Assembly (NCBI GenBank): GCA_002943765.1
Contig: PQWQ01000014.1
Location: forward strand, 434,001-498,000
Direction of reading: 5' to 3'
DNA: 64,000 bases
From: Psoroptes ovis
Lineage: Eukaryota > Arthropoda > Arachnida > Sarcoptiformes > Psoroptidae
The notes under the pieces are model-generated. The model was given only the letters and a program-made list of their open reading frames with translations, was not told where the DNA came from and did not search any database. Below are positions 10,805-24,444 of this stretch, piece by piece. The position numbers were made by a program, and so were the translations under genes. Within the stretch, counting starts at the first letter, position 1. Every line of letters starts with the position of its first letter.

Positions 10805-13800
10805 ATGGAACATCGATATTTTCATCATTATTTCATATCGATTTCGATCATTATCTACGGTATTTTGTTGCAAAATTTAATCACAGTGAATGGTGTAGGA
10901 AATAACATTAAAATTGTTGAAAATTTTAATGATTTAAATCAAAATAGAATTTTTTCCAATCAATTTCAATCAATATTAAATAAGAATAATGTTGATATCG
11001 ATAATGATGATAATGAAAATAATGAGAACGATGGTGGAAAACTCTATACATATGGTTAGTTATTAGTCTTTTTTTTTATTGATTTTCTTTCTAATAATTT
11101 TATTTCATGAATTTTTTCTGAATGGTTAATGTAAAAAAAAGATGAAATTGTTAATGAACTAGAAAAAGTGACTGAAGAATTTTACAATGAATTAATTCAT
11201 ATCAGGAATATGTTGCCATCATCACCACCGCCATTATCGAATTCGATTATAAATAATGATAATAATGATAATGATGAAGATAAAAATAATGATTATGATG
11301 ATGATGATGATGATGATGAAACACTGGTCCAACAAGCACGAAAAAGACGTTCAATTGATGAAAATGTAGATTATTTTGTGCCCGATTTTATTCGTAACGT
11401 ATGTTTATTTAATGACAAACTGCAACAAATTGAATGAAACAAATCTAATTATGTCTTTTTGTTTCCAAATTTTTCTATTCGCTATGTTGTCTAGGGAATA
11501 CAATTAATTTCAGAGATTTTACCAATTGATGACCAACAATTACAAAAACAACGACAGATTAAATATTTAAAAAATATTTGTGCACAAAAAGGATTCATAA
11601 TTGACTTTACGATTGTCAATTTCAATAATGAACAATCTGTCATTTGTTTGATAAAAGATTCATTAAACAATAATAATAATAATAATACGTTAAAGATGAA
11701 TTTGTCGAATGAAAAAAAATATAAATTATATTTTGGTTCAATCGATATCGAAAATTTTAATGAAAATGTCAATGAACGTAAGCTATTTAATAATGAATAT
11801 ACATTAATCGATATTGAAAGACCGAAAAAAATATTAACATTTGTCGATAAAAAACATAATCACGTTCATAATGATGGTCATCATCATTCACAAATGGTAA
11901 TGAAAAATGAGGAGCATTTAATCGTAATGATTATAAATGAAAAATATCATTTAAATGAGCCAAATATCATTTGGTTACAAATTGATTCAAATCAAAAAAT
12001 TATTTATCATAAATCATTAATGAATATTAATCAGATATCAACAAAAAATGTCGCCATATGGCCAAAACATAATATACTTATTGTGCATGATAAATTTGAG
12101 GCAAAACTAAAGCTATTTAAATTTGTTGGAACATATTTTGATCAAATCGAATTTCATATGCCAATTGCAAGTGATTTGAATGCGATTGAAACATTTACAC
12201 TGAATGGTGTATCATATTTAATATTAGGCTACAATAATTATGATAATCCAATAAAAAAAGATGTCAATGTCTTTCGCTATAATTATTACATGGAACGTTT
12301 AGAATTAATACAATCAATCCAATGTAATGATAATATTTTAGATTTAAAATATTTTTCTATTGGTCATGGCATTATGCAAGAAAATTTTCTGGCAATTATT
12401 GAATCGAAGCATATTGTTTTCTATAAATTTTTGAAATCAAAACATGAATTTATCATTTTTCAACGCCTTCAATCAAATCCAATACGAAAAACATTGGTTT
12501 ATGGTGATCATGATCGCTCATTCATAATGGTAATCATATTGCAATCAAATGATATCTATTTTTTGACATATAATTCCTTACGCTTCATATATTCACCAAT
12601 CAACATTCGTGTTTATGTTGATCCAAATCAACCAATTTATTTGAAAAATATAAAAGTGAAAAATGATGAAAATCGATTATTAGCAGATAATAATGTTTAT
12701 TTGATGATTGGTTCGCTGAATGATATTCGAATATATCAAATACGTTTTTATCATGATAATAATTTATTTAAATTATGGAATAATCATTTAAAATGGTGTC
12801 ATGATAAACGTGAAGAATTGAACAGTTTAGAAAAACACAGTCTAAAAATTGAAAAACGTTTTCATGAATCATATTTCAAACATGAACCATTAAAAATTCA
12901 TGGCACATTACGTGTACCGATCCATTATGGTACCGTTGTCGAAACAAAAGAATATCAAAATTTCAATCATCAAAAATTTAATAATGAATATTTTAAAAAA
13001 TTGAAACATATTAGACAGAGACTAATGAATATCGAAAAAGATATACAAAAAGATCATGAATTATTGACAACGAATGCTATATCTATCAATACATTGCAGC
13101 CACAAATTATCACAGGAAATTTTTCATTTCAAACATTATCTATATTGAAATATGATGGTAATCAAATCAATCATTATCATCGTTCTTCATATGCGAATGA
13201 ATTATATAATCAATATCACAATTATAATACGAATGAATATCCATTAACAGTGAATATCATTACGGATTATCTTAATGGTGATATGATTAGAAATTTATAT
13301 TATGAATCTATAAGAATTCGTTTGTCTGATTATGAAAATCAAAATAATTTACAAATACGATTGTATCAGCCTATGACATTTGAAATGATCGAATCAACGG
13401 AACAAAATGTTCAAATTAATTCCTTGATAAATAATTATTATAATTTATCGAATTTAGTAACAAATTATCGTAATCATCAAATAACTGGCATGAAAACATT
13501 TTATCGACCATTGATTGTCGATAATTCAATAATTGCTAATTATGTTAATGGTGAATATTTCAATTCACAAACAATTTTGTTAACCAACGGTAAACAAATC
13601 ATTAATAATCCAATTATCATACAAAGTAAACGATTGCATACCAGACAATTGAATGTAATTAATGTGAATCAAATTAAATTTAATGAATTCTTGAATTCAG
13701 TGGTTCGTGTTGATAAGCGAAAACAATCAAATATTACATTATCTATGCCGATTGCATTCACAAGTCAATTGATTGTTAACGATATCATTATTGATTATAA

Positions 13801-16800
13801 TAACCGTTTGAATGGCTATAATTTGGACGATGTTTATTCACAAGCATTGTGGTTGAGAAATGATAACGTTCATAACCAAACAATAACTGGTAATTGTTAT
13901 TTTGAAAATAATGTAACAATTTATTCAGATTTAATGGTGAATCGCATCAATAATCGAAATGTGCCCGAAGATTTTATTCGAATAAATCATAATGATAACG
14001 ATTATGAAAGAATTTATGGCGAAAAAATTTTTTCTAATGAAATTTATGTTCAAAATTTGAACATTTCAAAAACATTGAATGGATTCCCGTTGATTAATGG
14101 TCAGTGGTTTTTACTATTTTTTTTTTTTTTTTTTTTTTTTTGAAATTTGTTTTTTTATTGATTTTATCGATTTTTTATCATTGAATTTTATTTTTTGCAG
14201 ATATGCCAGACATAATAATCGCAGATGATAATATTGAACAAAATATTACTGGCCGAAAAATTTTACAAAATTTATCAATACATGGTAGTAATAATATTAA
14301 TGGTTTATTAAATGATATGAATTTAATCGAGTTAGAACAGCGTAGTCGTCGCAATAGTCTAGAATCATCAACATTATTATATTATGATACATTGAAGATA
14401 GAAAATGTCGCACATTTTCAAAATGGTTTATGGTTTGATCAGATAAATTCGATCACAAAAGAACAATTTGAAAAAATGCTTTTGTATTCGATAAAATTAG
14501 ATCAACAACAATGGTCAACATTCGGTGTTGAACATGTACATTTTGATCAATTACATGTAAAACATTTATATTGTGATACAATTAATGGTCTGAATTTAGC
14601 CGAAGATTTATTAACACGTACCACTGAACAAACAATTAATATGGCTTATTATTCATTCAATAATATTGAAATCACTGATAATATTTTCATTAATCGTTTG
14701 AATAATTATAGTTTTACATATTTATTAAATAATGTCATGAAAAATGATATTGATAATCAATTCATAAATGACACCAAAGAAATTAATGGCGATATTTATG
14801 TAAAATCACTATTTTTAGACTCATACATCAATGACAATATACCAATCACAGATATTGTATTCAATGATGATGATCAACAATCCGATCGATGGATAACTGG
14901 TGTTAAGCAATTCAATGGAGAAAATTTCAATTTCAGTAGAATTATTGTAGATAATTTGATTGTCGATAACATCAATAATATCAATATCAATGAGCTGATT
15001 AATCATTCATTACGCTATAATGATTATCAAATAATGTCAAATGAATTTAATTTCAAATCTTTGATAATTTCTACGAATGAAAATTTTGAATCGCCATCGA
15101 TCAATGGTGTTTCATTGAAATGGTTAGAAGAAGATGTTATACTGTCAAAAACTTCAACAAAACAATGGCAAAATATAACTGGATCAAAATATTTCATTGC
15201 TGAAACTATATTTGATCAAATTGAATACGATAATTTATTCGATGATATTACAGTGTATGAAATGAAGCATGGTTGGATTGTCAATAATAGACCTGAACAA
15301 TTGATACGTGCAAATTTTTCAATTGATCATTTAAAAGTTCATCATAATATCTATTTGCAGAATGAAAAATTGAATCAAATTGATTTGAATTCATTTTTTA
15401 ATGAAATTGTTTACTTGGATGAAAAAACATCCATTTCGAGTGAAATTGAATTTTTTGGAAACGTCAAAATATTAGGTATTCTTTTTTAATGAAATCTTAA
15501 TCTTTTTCAATTCAATTTGATTATTTACACAGGAAATATTCTATTGAATGGTCGACTGAACAATATCGATACCAGGAAAGATATTGTCATTAATTATAAT
15601 AATTATACGGGTGCTCAACGAATCAAAGGAAATATAAGATTTATTAATAGTAATATCACTGTCATCAGAGATTTGAACGTCAAAGGTCAAATAAACAATA
15701 TCGATATCGATTATTTTTGTGGACAAGTTTATAAACCACCACAATCATCGATCAATGGAGAGAAAATAATGCAAAATCCATTAATTATCAATGCCAATGT
15801 TGATTTTTGGTCACCAATAGAATTTCAGATAATAAATCATTTATCTTTCGATAATCTAAATAATGACGCTTTGAAGAATATGCCCAATAATAGTCATTAT
15901 CAGAAAATTACGGCTAAAAAAGTGATCGATACATTAATATTGAATGGGCCAATAATAATAAATGGTTACATTAATAATGTTAATATTAATTACATCTATG
16001 ATAATTACATGAGTTTGACGCGTGAACAAATAATAGATGCCGAACTTGTGCTGCATAATGTACGTTTCAATAATAATATCGAAATTGAACGATTGAAATC
16101 AGATACAAATATAATTAATGGTGTCGATATTGATTATTTAGACAAGAATGCATTACATTTATATAATGATCAGACATTTAATGGAAATATCTATTTTGAT
16201 TGTGATATAATTATTGATCAAAACTTGAACACAAAATATATTAATGATGTTTTGTTTGATCATTTTATGACCAAAAAACGTCAAACAAGCACATTTATGA
16301 ATGAAATTATATTTACACAGGATTTGAATGTCAATCATAAAATGACAATAGTTAAAGGTAAAAAATTATCAAATATTAATATCGATCATTTTCTCAAAGA
16401 TTCAGTATTATCGTTGAGTGATAAAAATTATACAATTTATGGTGAAAAAATTTTCGACAATATCAATGTTTATCTTTTATACACGCCATCGATTAAAAGC
16501 AATACTAATGATAAGAATTTGATACGAATATCAAGAGAAAATTTATTATTGAAATCCTATGATCAATATATCACTGGTAAAACAATAATCAACACAAATG
16601 TCAACATTAATCAAACTTTACTGATTGAAAAAATTAATAATATCGATATAAATAAATTGAAACATAATTTAGTCCGTAAAAATTCACAAATCGATAACAT
16701 TATACACACGAAAATTTATGTGAAAGATTTATATGTCAATAATATCAATGTAAGATCATTCATCGATAATGTTGATCTAAAAATTTTGAATCAATTCACG

Positions 16801-18284
16801 GATATATCGAATTATTTACGACAATTCAATGTCAATCTTCGTCAAATACGTAAACGATTTGATTTAGTACATGAAAATTTTCAAATAATTGGTTCAAAAT
16901 TATTATATTTTGATCATCTATCAACCATTAATTTGAAAAATTTGTCTAAAAATTATCAATCATCATCCAGAATAACCATATTGCCATTAACAACAATATT
17001 AATTGATTCATTACTTTGTTTATTCATTGATTCGGGCATTGATGGCACCAAATCGTGTAATCAAATTGAAATTTATTGTAATGAAAAATATAATAAAAAT
17101 CAAGGAGAAGCAATACAATGGAAATATTATTATACGATTTATTATCCCGGTCAATTATTATCATTCGAACAAATTGATAATAATTGGCTATTATCATCAT
17201 TAATCAACATCAATAGCGATAGAAATAATGGATTGCAAACATGCTTACAGCTTAATAATATTTCATTGGCTGAAAATATTATTTATCAAAATTCATCATT
17301 ATCATCATCATCATCTTCTATGATTTGGTTACAAAGTGTACGTTTTTTCTCATCAATTCGAGCATTTCAACAAAATTTTCATCCAAAATTATTGCCAATT
17401 ATTATCAAAAGCCATCAAAAATATGATCATTATAAAATTAATGAACAAATGATCATGGTCACCGATCAAAATCCATCATTTATTTTGTTTGCAAATGATA
17501 ATGTATTGAACATAATCAAAATAGGAAACTTGAATCAATTGATATTCAACAAAATTAATGTCCAATATCAAATGGATGGTCAAATCGAAATGGTAAGAAA
17601 AATATCGATTGAATATATTCAAAGTTTTTCGTGCCTCTCATTTTTTTTGTCATGAATTTTGACAGATGTATCAGCAAAAAAATTTATTACTTGTTTCATA
17701 TTTAAATCTTAATCACTTGGACATTTTTGCTGTGCAAAATGATTTGAATATTCTGAAATTGCACACGATTCCCAATGTCAAACCAGAATTTATGCTGATA
17801 ATGCAAAATTATCAAATTAGTGATTATAAAAATTTTATCATATTAAACAATTTGAAATTTTTGTTCATCTACGCAACCATAGATGGTGTCCAATATTCAA
17901 AGGTAAAGCATTTTTTAAATTTTTTTGAAATTCTTTTTTTTATCAATTATTTTTAAATGAATTTGTGTCAAGGTACAAGAAATTCATGTTGGCATCATAA
18001 AACATTTAGCCCTTTATTCAAATTCAAATACCGAGCGAGATTCATCAGATTTATTCATGATACAAAATTATTGTAATCAGCTGGAATTTTATCGTCAATA
18101 TGGATTGTCTGGTTTTAGATCCGTACTAAAAATACCATTATCCGAAAATGTTTTAAATGTTGGATTTTCATTACGACCAAATTGGTTTCTTTATATCGTC
18201 TATTATTCTTCAGCCAACATTTATGATGAAAATCAATCGTTGAATTTGGAAATATTGAAACCTATTTATCGGAATAATATCTAA
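10805..18284 (+). CDS. Giant predicted secreted protein with ITG/ING repeats
   Basis: Seven exons: 10805-11054, 11142-11398, 11495-14099, 14201-15475, 15533-17592, 17666-17902 and 17973-18284. They sum to 6996 nt and encode 2331 residues. The ATG at 10805 opens a likely signal peptide (MEHRYFHHYF, then an Ile-rich hydrophobic stretch). An acidic Asp/Asn linker carries a basic RKRRS site, a candidate proprotein-convertase cleavage site. Residues of about 300-590 show short beta-strand-like repeats that could form a propeller. Residues of about 706-1900 are many diverged units of roughly 65-75 residues with the theme Q-x-ITG-x-K-x-F, then a strand, then ING/INN-x-D-I-x-x-L. After a Cys-containing stretch the last 400 residues again look propeller-like. 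There is no transmembrane anchor. The layout recalls very large arthropod eggshell or extracellular-matrix proteins such as the Nasrat group, but that is a guess from memory. Function unknown. Confidence 0.8.
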
Positions 18285-19184
18285 ATTTTTGTTATAATTA
18301 TATTTATGAAATTTTTTTTTGTTTGTTAATAAAAATTTTTATTATATCGTCATATAAAAATTTAAATAAGAATAATTCAAATGATTTGATTGAATCGAAA
18401 GTCAAATGATTTGCTCCATTTTGATGTAAACACCGATTGTTTGCAATTATAATTGCCTAATATGAAAGAATATCATTGAAAATTTTTATGAATGAAATGA
18501 TAATTTGACAATGAAGTTTATATGAACAATATGTTTAAAATTTTAACCAAACTTATTTTTTAAAAAAATGTAGATGTTTTTCTTTGTAAAAGATGTGTGA
18601 AAATTCTGTACATTGATCAAAATTAAAGGCATCCATCAAAGACTAGGACAAGGTAACGAGATACGTGTTGCTCGATACCTGTTTCCAAACCGAAAATTAA
18701 TTTGATTTATGAAATTATTTAGCCACATTTTTTTTTGTTAATGTTACTACTAGTGAGTGTTTGAGTGTAAATTTTATTCACAAAATTTTCATTTTTTTTT
18801 TTTTTTTTTTTTTGATAAATCAAAATCGCTTTTTGTATTATTTGTACAAATAAGTTTCAAAATTTATTATTTGCAAAAAAAAAAAAAAAAAAATTGATTG
18901 CTTGTTGTATGTGTTTTATCGACGAGCAAAAATGAATCTGAAATTCTAATTGAAAAAAAAGGCAAATGTTCATTTTTTTTCTTTGCATATAATATATAAT
19001 TGAAATTAAAAACAAATTAATATTTGTCATTTGTATGAGTGTTGTTTAAATTAGTGACAAGACTACAATAGAATAAATTTATATAACATTTTGTTTTCTG
19101 TTCATAAATTAATTAAAAATTTGATTGAATGATATCAATAGCAAATTAATTAATCTATTCGCAGATAAATAAGATAAATAATAG
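18285..19184. other. Intergenic, T- and A-tracts only
   Basis: Separates the 3' end of the giant gene from the 3' end of the convergent 17-residue-repeat gene. AATAAA at about 18328 may be the polyadenylation signal of the former. T run at about 18791-18813 and A run near 18877-18892. No gene seen. Confidence 0.6.
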
Positions 19185-20129
19185 TTAACAACGTCTATTC
19201 ATCATTGTTGTATTACGAATTGTTTGTATAAGATTTAAATCTTGCGGTGAATACTGGCCGAATTTGTGTCGAAATAAATTTTCATATGATGTTATTTGAT
19301 TTGTATGATTATTGTTATTAGTGTTGTTTGCATTGTTATTTTGATGGGCATTCGACAAAGCAGGACCAGTCGATATTGTGACCATTGTTGGTTTGTTTGG
19401 ATCCATAGTATCGGATATTTGAACGAGGAATTCTTGTGTTGATGGCATTTGTTGATGTGGGTGTTGATGCTGTTGTTGTGGATGATGATTAGTATTAGTA
19501 TTATGATGATGTGTTGCTGTTGATAAATTTGTCACTTTTATGCCGTGCGTTGTCGCATGATTCAATAAAATTTGAGCCGATGTTGGTTGTGGTTGCTGAA
19601 GTTGTTGTTGTTGATGATGATTAGTTTGTTGATTATGTTGATTGATTGAGGTTGCGGTTGTTGATGAATTATGATTAGTCGATGATGATGATGCTGATGT
19701 GCTACGTCTTCTTTTTGAATTTACAATTGACCTTTGTTCAGGCGTCATTGATGCGATTCGTCTTTTTTGATTTCTACGTTCACGTTGCTCTTGTGTCAAT
19801 GATGATACGCGACGTTTTTGATTTCGACGTTCACGCTGTTCAGGCGTTAATGCTGCCACACGTCTTTTGGCATTAATACGCTCCCGTTGTTCTGGTGTCA
19901 ATGATGTAACACGTCTTTTTTCATTGCGTCGTTCTCTTTGCTCAGGTGTCAACGCCGATACGCGACGCTTGGCATTAATTAATTCACGTTGTTCCAATGT
20001 CATTGGTGATCGTAATTTTTTTGACAAACTTTTTGTACTATTATTACTGCTATTACTATTATCATTCTGTGTGGAAATTATTTGTTCAAAACGTCTTATA
20101 TAATGATTATCGTATATGGCAAAATCCAT
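19185..20129 (-). CDS. Protein with six 17-residue TPEQRERR repeats (STPR-like), Gln/His-rich C-terminus
   Basis: Single exon of 314 residues with a true ATG at 20127-20129. Residues of about 42-143 are six tandem 17-residue units of the type SLTPEQRERRNEKRRVT. Each has an invariant EQR near the middle and a basic KRR at the end, so the block is a long, highly charged predicted helix. After it come Ser/Thr, Gln/His (HHQQQQLQQPQP) and Asn-rich stretches and a short ordered tail (NLFRHKFGQYSPQDLNLIQ). The repeats resemble the DNA-binding STPR domain of silkworm FMBP-1, whose unit is 23 residues; the 17-residue period is different. A nuclear nucleic-acid-binding role is inferred from charge and similarity only. 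The 51 bp units differ in DNA more than in protein, so the repeat is under selection. Confidence 0.8.
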   Translation of the reverse strand: MDFAIYDNHYIRRFEQIISTQNDNSNSSNNSTKSLSKKLRSPMTLEQRELINAKRRVSALTPEQRERRNEKRRVTSLTPEQRERINAKRRVAALTPEQRERRNQKRRVSSLTQEQRERRNQKRRIASMTPEQRSIVNSKRRRSTSASSSSTNHNSSTTATSINQHNQQTNHHQQQQLQQPQPTSAQILLNHATTHGIKVTNLSTATHHHNTNTNHHPQQQHQHPHQQMPSTQEFLVQISDTMDPNKPTMVTISTGPALSNAHQNNNANNTNNNNHTNQITSYENLFRHKFGQYSPQDLNLIQTIRNTTMMNRRC

Positions 20130-20833
20130 TTGCTTTTAACGTTTTCAATCTCTGCATCGAAATGAATCTTATTGAAATTTTTGAATTGAATTAAACAAAT
20201 CAGTTAACATACCGAAATTCAAATTTTTGGAATGATGATTGCTTCAAAATTTTATTCTGAATATTTGATTTGAAAAAACGATGAAAATTCATCGAACAAA
20301 CATGAATAAAAACAAATTCATTCACTTGTAAAATTTATTCAAATTTCAAACTAATTCATAACATTGAAAACTGCACCAAAAAATACAAATCAAAAGTTGA
20401 TGATGAAAATATGGTTCTTATTTCAAGCAATATCGATAATCAGTCAAAGCACACATTGAAATAAACAAAAATAATAATCAACGAGGAAAAACATTAAATT
20501 CATTTGATTCAAGTGAAATATGGGTCTATTGAAAACAATAAAAACTTTTTCACGGACCTTGTTGCGGTTGTTATGCCTACTCTTAGGTCGTTATTATTAA
20601 TGAATTAATATTATCATCGATATTATTGTTTATTCTTCACTTGTCGTACAATTTTTCATTTGTTTCTTGTCCATACAAAATAATGTAAAAAATATTAAAA
20701 CACAAAAAACACACAATAGGGCAAAGCAAAATGATCAACTATTTAATGTTTCGTATTTTATTGTATTTTTTTTTAATATTTTAATGATATTGGTTTGGTT
20801 TTTTTGATCATCGTTTGTTGGTTTGGTTTATGT

Positions 20834-21063
20834 TGTCGTTGTTGTTGCTGTTGCTGCTGGTGTTGTTGTTGTTGTTGTTTTCATTAAATGAAAAAACAAG
20901 AAATCAGCCAATTTTTATTTTTGTTATTTCGTTTGATATCGCTGTTTGTTGTTGTTGTTGCTGCTGCTGCTGCTGCTGATGTTGTTATTGTCGTTGTTTT
21001 ATTGTTGCTGTCGTTTTGTTTTGTTTTATTGTTGTTGTTTTCGTTGTTTGTTGCTGCTGTTGT
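20834..21063. repeat. GTT/CTG-rich imperfect triplet tract
   Basis: Two blocks, about 20834-20880 and 20946-21063, of mixed GTT, GCT and GTC triplets. In one frame they read as poly-Val/Ala/Leu and in others as poly-Cys or poly-Leu, so no frame stands out. Confidence 0.7.
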
Positions 21064-22800
21064 CGTTCTCAATAATAATATTTTTCTGATCAAAATGGCT
21101 GCTGATGCTGTCGTTTTTTGCTGATATTTTTTTTTACAAGTAAAAAAACAACAGTAAAAATAAAAACGATGAAAAATGAATTGAAAATATAGTAAATAGT
21201 TTCACCCATGCTTTTAATGGCAATACGCATGTATTTATTTACAAAAATTTTTGTTTTTTCACACTTTCACATATTCATGTGCCACTACCAGTGTATTTTT
21301 ATTTTTTATATCTCGGCCGCTATTCCAGCTGCTGCTGCCTTTTTAAATTGCTGCTGATTGCAGCTATTGAACGTGCTGCTACCACTAAACACACTGCATG
21401 TACGATTTTGAAAAAAACAAAAAAAAAATTTGATAACGCTGTTTTTGGATTTTTAATATTAAAAAAAATTTTTTAAAAATTGAAAATTAAAAACAATGTT
21501 TCTGATTTCCTTTGTATTTTATTATTTTTATAAAAATTAATGAAAATATCTAAATACTCTTGGATTCAACCGAAACTGAATAAAAATTGTATCAAAAAAT
21601 CCAGCAAATTTCACCTTAAATGATTTCAATAAGACTCAAAATTGTTAAGAAATTCAATTAGAAATTTTCATAAAACTAAGCCTCAAAAAAGAAGTTGTGA
21701 TCAATTTTATAAAACTTTCATACGAAAAAAGTACAAACGAAACGTAAAATTTAAAGCTAATCATCAACATGATGATGAAAATGAAAAAACGAACGAAAAA
21801 AATGAATTTATTTCCCATTTTTTTTCGCCATTTAATGATGATAATGGCTATAGTAATGATGATGATGATCATCATTATCATCATCATCATCATCAACTTG
21901 GTTTTTTCTTTTTTTTTCTGATGATTATTTCATAGTAATCATCATCAGCATCCACAATGTTGCTGTAGTTGCTGTTGATGATGATGATGATGTCATTAAA
22001 TTCGCTCGAATAATGAACGAATAATGGTAGTAAACAGCATCAACATCGACAATGAAGACAAATAAAAAATAATAATAATCTACGCTCATCATCATCATCA
22101 TCATCGCGATGCAACAACAACAACATAGAATGAATGATTTTTTTCATGTATGTAAAATGAAAAATCAATGATGATGTGGATGATGATGATGATGATGATC
22201 GTTGTTGTCGATGTCTATGTTGTTTGCTATATGGATGGATGAGTCTTAAGATTGATGAATTATTTTCTTAATTCATTTCTTCTCTTTGTTGTTGTTGTTC
22301 GATAAAAGATTTAAAAGAAAATATCTTCTGCCAAATTTAAACAAGAATGATTTGGCGCCAAACATTTATTTTTACCTAAGAATGAATTGTTCAATGAAGT
22401 TCCTATGATTTATTTTTAATTTCATTACCATCCATACAGCAACATCGACAACAATACTTCATATGAAAATGTCATGGAATTATCATTAATGCAAATTTGT
22501 TGAATTAAGGAGAAAAACCGAATTTCAGGCGAGAATAAATACATTGAAAACACATTGAATGAATGATAAAATTTTAACTTGAAAATTTTCAAGTTTTCAA
22601 GTTTAATAATGAATTGTATTATCATTTGTAACTCTAAGACGAAGAAGAAATACTGTAAATATGATTATCATTATTATTGTATGCATGTGTGTGTGCTGCT
22701 GCACATTCATTAGAACATTCAAAAAAACATCCACATACATTTTTACCATTTTACATTTTGTATGTTTGTGTAAAAATGAAATGGTAAAATTTATTTTTTT

Positions 22801-23480
22801 ATTTCATTCTTTCGAATGATAATGATGATTATAGTGATCATCATCATCATCATCATCAACGTTACCATCAGCATCCTCATGATGATTATGATCATCATCC
22901 ACAAGCGACAACCAATGTCTTTACGTACATATATATTAAAGTATACGTATTTCTTATTTTGATGTGGTGGATGATGATGATAATCATCATCATCATCATG
23001 ATCATTATTATTATTATCAACAATTTTTAGTATCATTTGATAGTAACATCAACAACAACAACGATGAAATAAAAAACAATATCTTTAAACCATCATCATC
23101 ATCATCATCATTCATTTGTATTTATATAAGAGTGTGTAGTGTGTATTATTATTATTTTTTATTATTTATTCTCTCATCATCATCATCATCATCGTTTTCT
23201 ATCCATCGTTAATGATGATGATGTTGATGTATTATTTGTGTTGCAGTTGTTATTGTTGTTGTTGTTGCTGCTGATGATGATGATGATCATGATGATCCTG
23301 GCAAAATGAAATAAATCGAAAAAATTGAAAATAAAATAAAATAACACGCATAATAATTTTATCAACATCATCATCGGTTTTTGTTGATGATGATGCTGCT
23401 ATCAATGATGTTGCTGATGATGATCACTATCATTATTATTTTGATGATGATGATCATCATCATTGAAAAAATATAAACTT
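22801..23480. repeat. CAT/GAT triplet repeat cluster
   Basis: Several blocks of CAT/ATG repeats on both strands, for example 22838-22858, 22986-23000, 23090-23110 and 23177-23195, separated by short unique stretches. Similar blocks lie at 21860-22200. Complementary phases close together could form hairpins. Confidence 0.65.
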
Positions 23481-23882
23481 TTTCATAGTTTAGTTTAATG
23501 TTTTTCATTTTGATTATTTTCAATCAATGATGGCTTTCATTTCATTTAGGTTTTACCAATTTTTTTAACTAAATAATCGATTGATAAAATGATGATTGAA
23601 GAAAACGATTCTACAAAAGCAAAGGAAATGTCAAGGGCCAGAACATTGTGTATAATCGATTGATTTATAATTGATTTAAACCAAAATTTGATCGTTGAAA
23701 AATTTGATTATGAAAACATCTTCTAGTTTACAATCTTGTATCCACTGACCTTTGTTTTTAAAGTTGAATTATTCGAATTTTCAAGGTGAGGTTCAATGAA
23801 GAATTAAGGAATTTTGACCATGAAATTCCCGAATCGTTTATGTTCGTGTACATTTTTTACCATGACAAATGTTATATGTGGA

Positions 23883-23894
23883 AATCACGTGATT
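23883..23894. promoter_or_regulatory. Palindromic E-box AATCACGTGATT
   Basis: A perfect 12 bp palindrome centred on CACGTG, the binding core of bHLH-zip factors such as USF, Max/Myc and MITF/TFE. It lies about 550 bp upstream of the HIG1-domain gene in otherwise AT-rich DNA. A role in that gene's control is inference only. Confidence 0.3.
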
Positions 23895-24444
23895 GGAAAA
23901 ATTTTTTGCTTTTTAAATTGTAAAAAATACGAATGTCATGCAATAGGTGGCATTACATCGTTCAATGACGATGAGATGTTGCGCTATCGCATTTCATAGC
24001 TTCATATTTTTGCATTTGAGTTAATTCATTATCATTTATAAATGTATGTGCATTTCTTTCATATTGCATCAAATCATAACTCAATTCGTACATTTTCATT
24101 TAATAAAATTTTCGTACATTTTTATTCGTTTTTTCTCATTTCTGTTGAATATATATATTGTGCGTTGATCCATTTAAATTGTGTTTGTTTGTTTTTATGG
24201 AAACAATTTGTATGAATAAATAAAAAAATTAAACCATTAAAATCAAAACACATACTCAAAATATTCTTCCTCATTCATATGTTCTTGTTTACCTTGGCAT
24301 TGACCTATTAATCATTGTTACTGATTCTTATCACTGGTTATATTTATTCTTGACATTGCTTCATAGCAAATCGACATTATTCAATTGTGATAAATTTGAT
24401 TCGAAAAAAATTCATTTCCAATTATTTATTAATCAACAAAAAAA

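Larger units (their letters stand above)
20130..24444. other. 4.3 kb interval rich in triplet repeats
   Basis: Upstream DNA of the 17-residue-repeat gene, then dense GTT/CTG and CAT/GAT repeats. Long frames here read as Val/Ala/Leu or His/Asp runs and are repeat by-products. No coding exon is supported. Untranslated exons of the flanking genes could be present. Confidence 0.55.

Noticed and set aside
20888..21124. Frame rich in Val/Ala/Leu that looks like a membrane protein
   Set aside because: It is a reading of GTT/CTG triplet repeats; the other frames give equally simple runs.
22791..23374. Overlapping His/Asp-rich frames on both strands
   Set aside because: By-products of CAT/GAT repeats.
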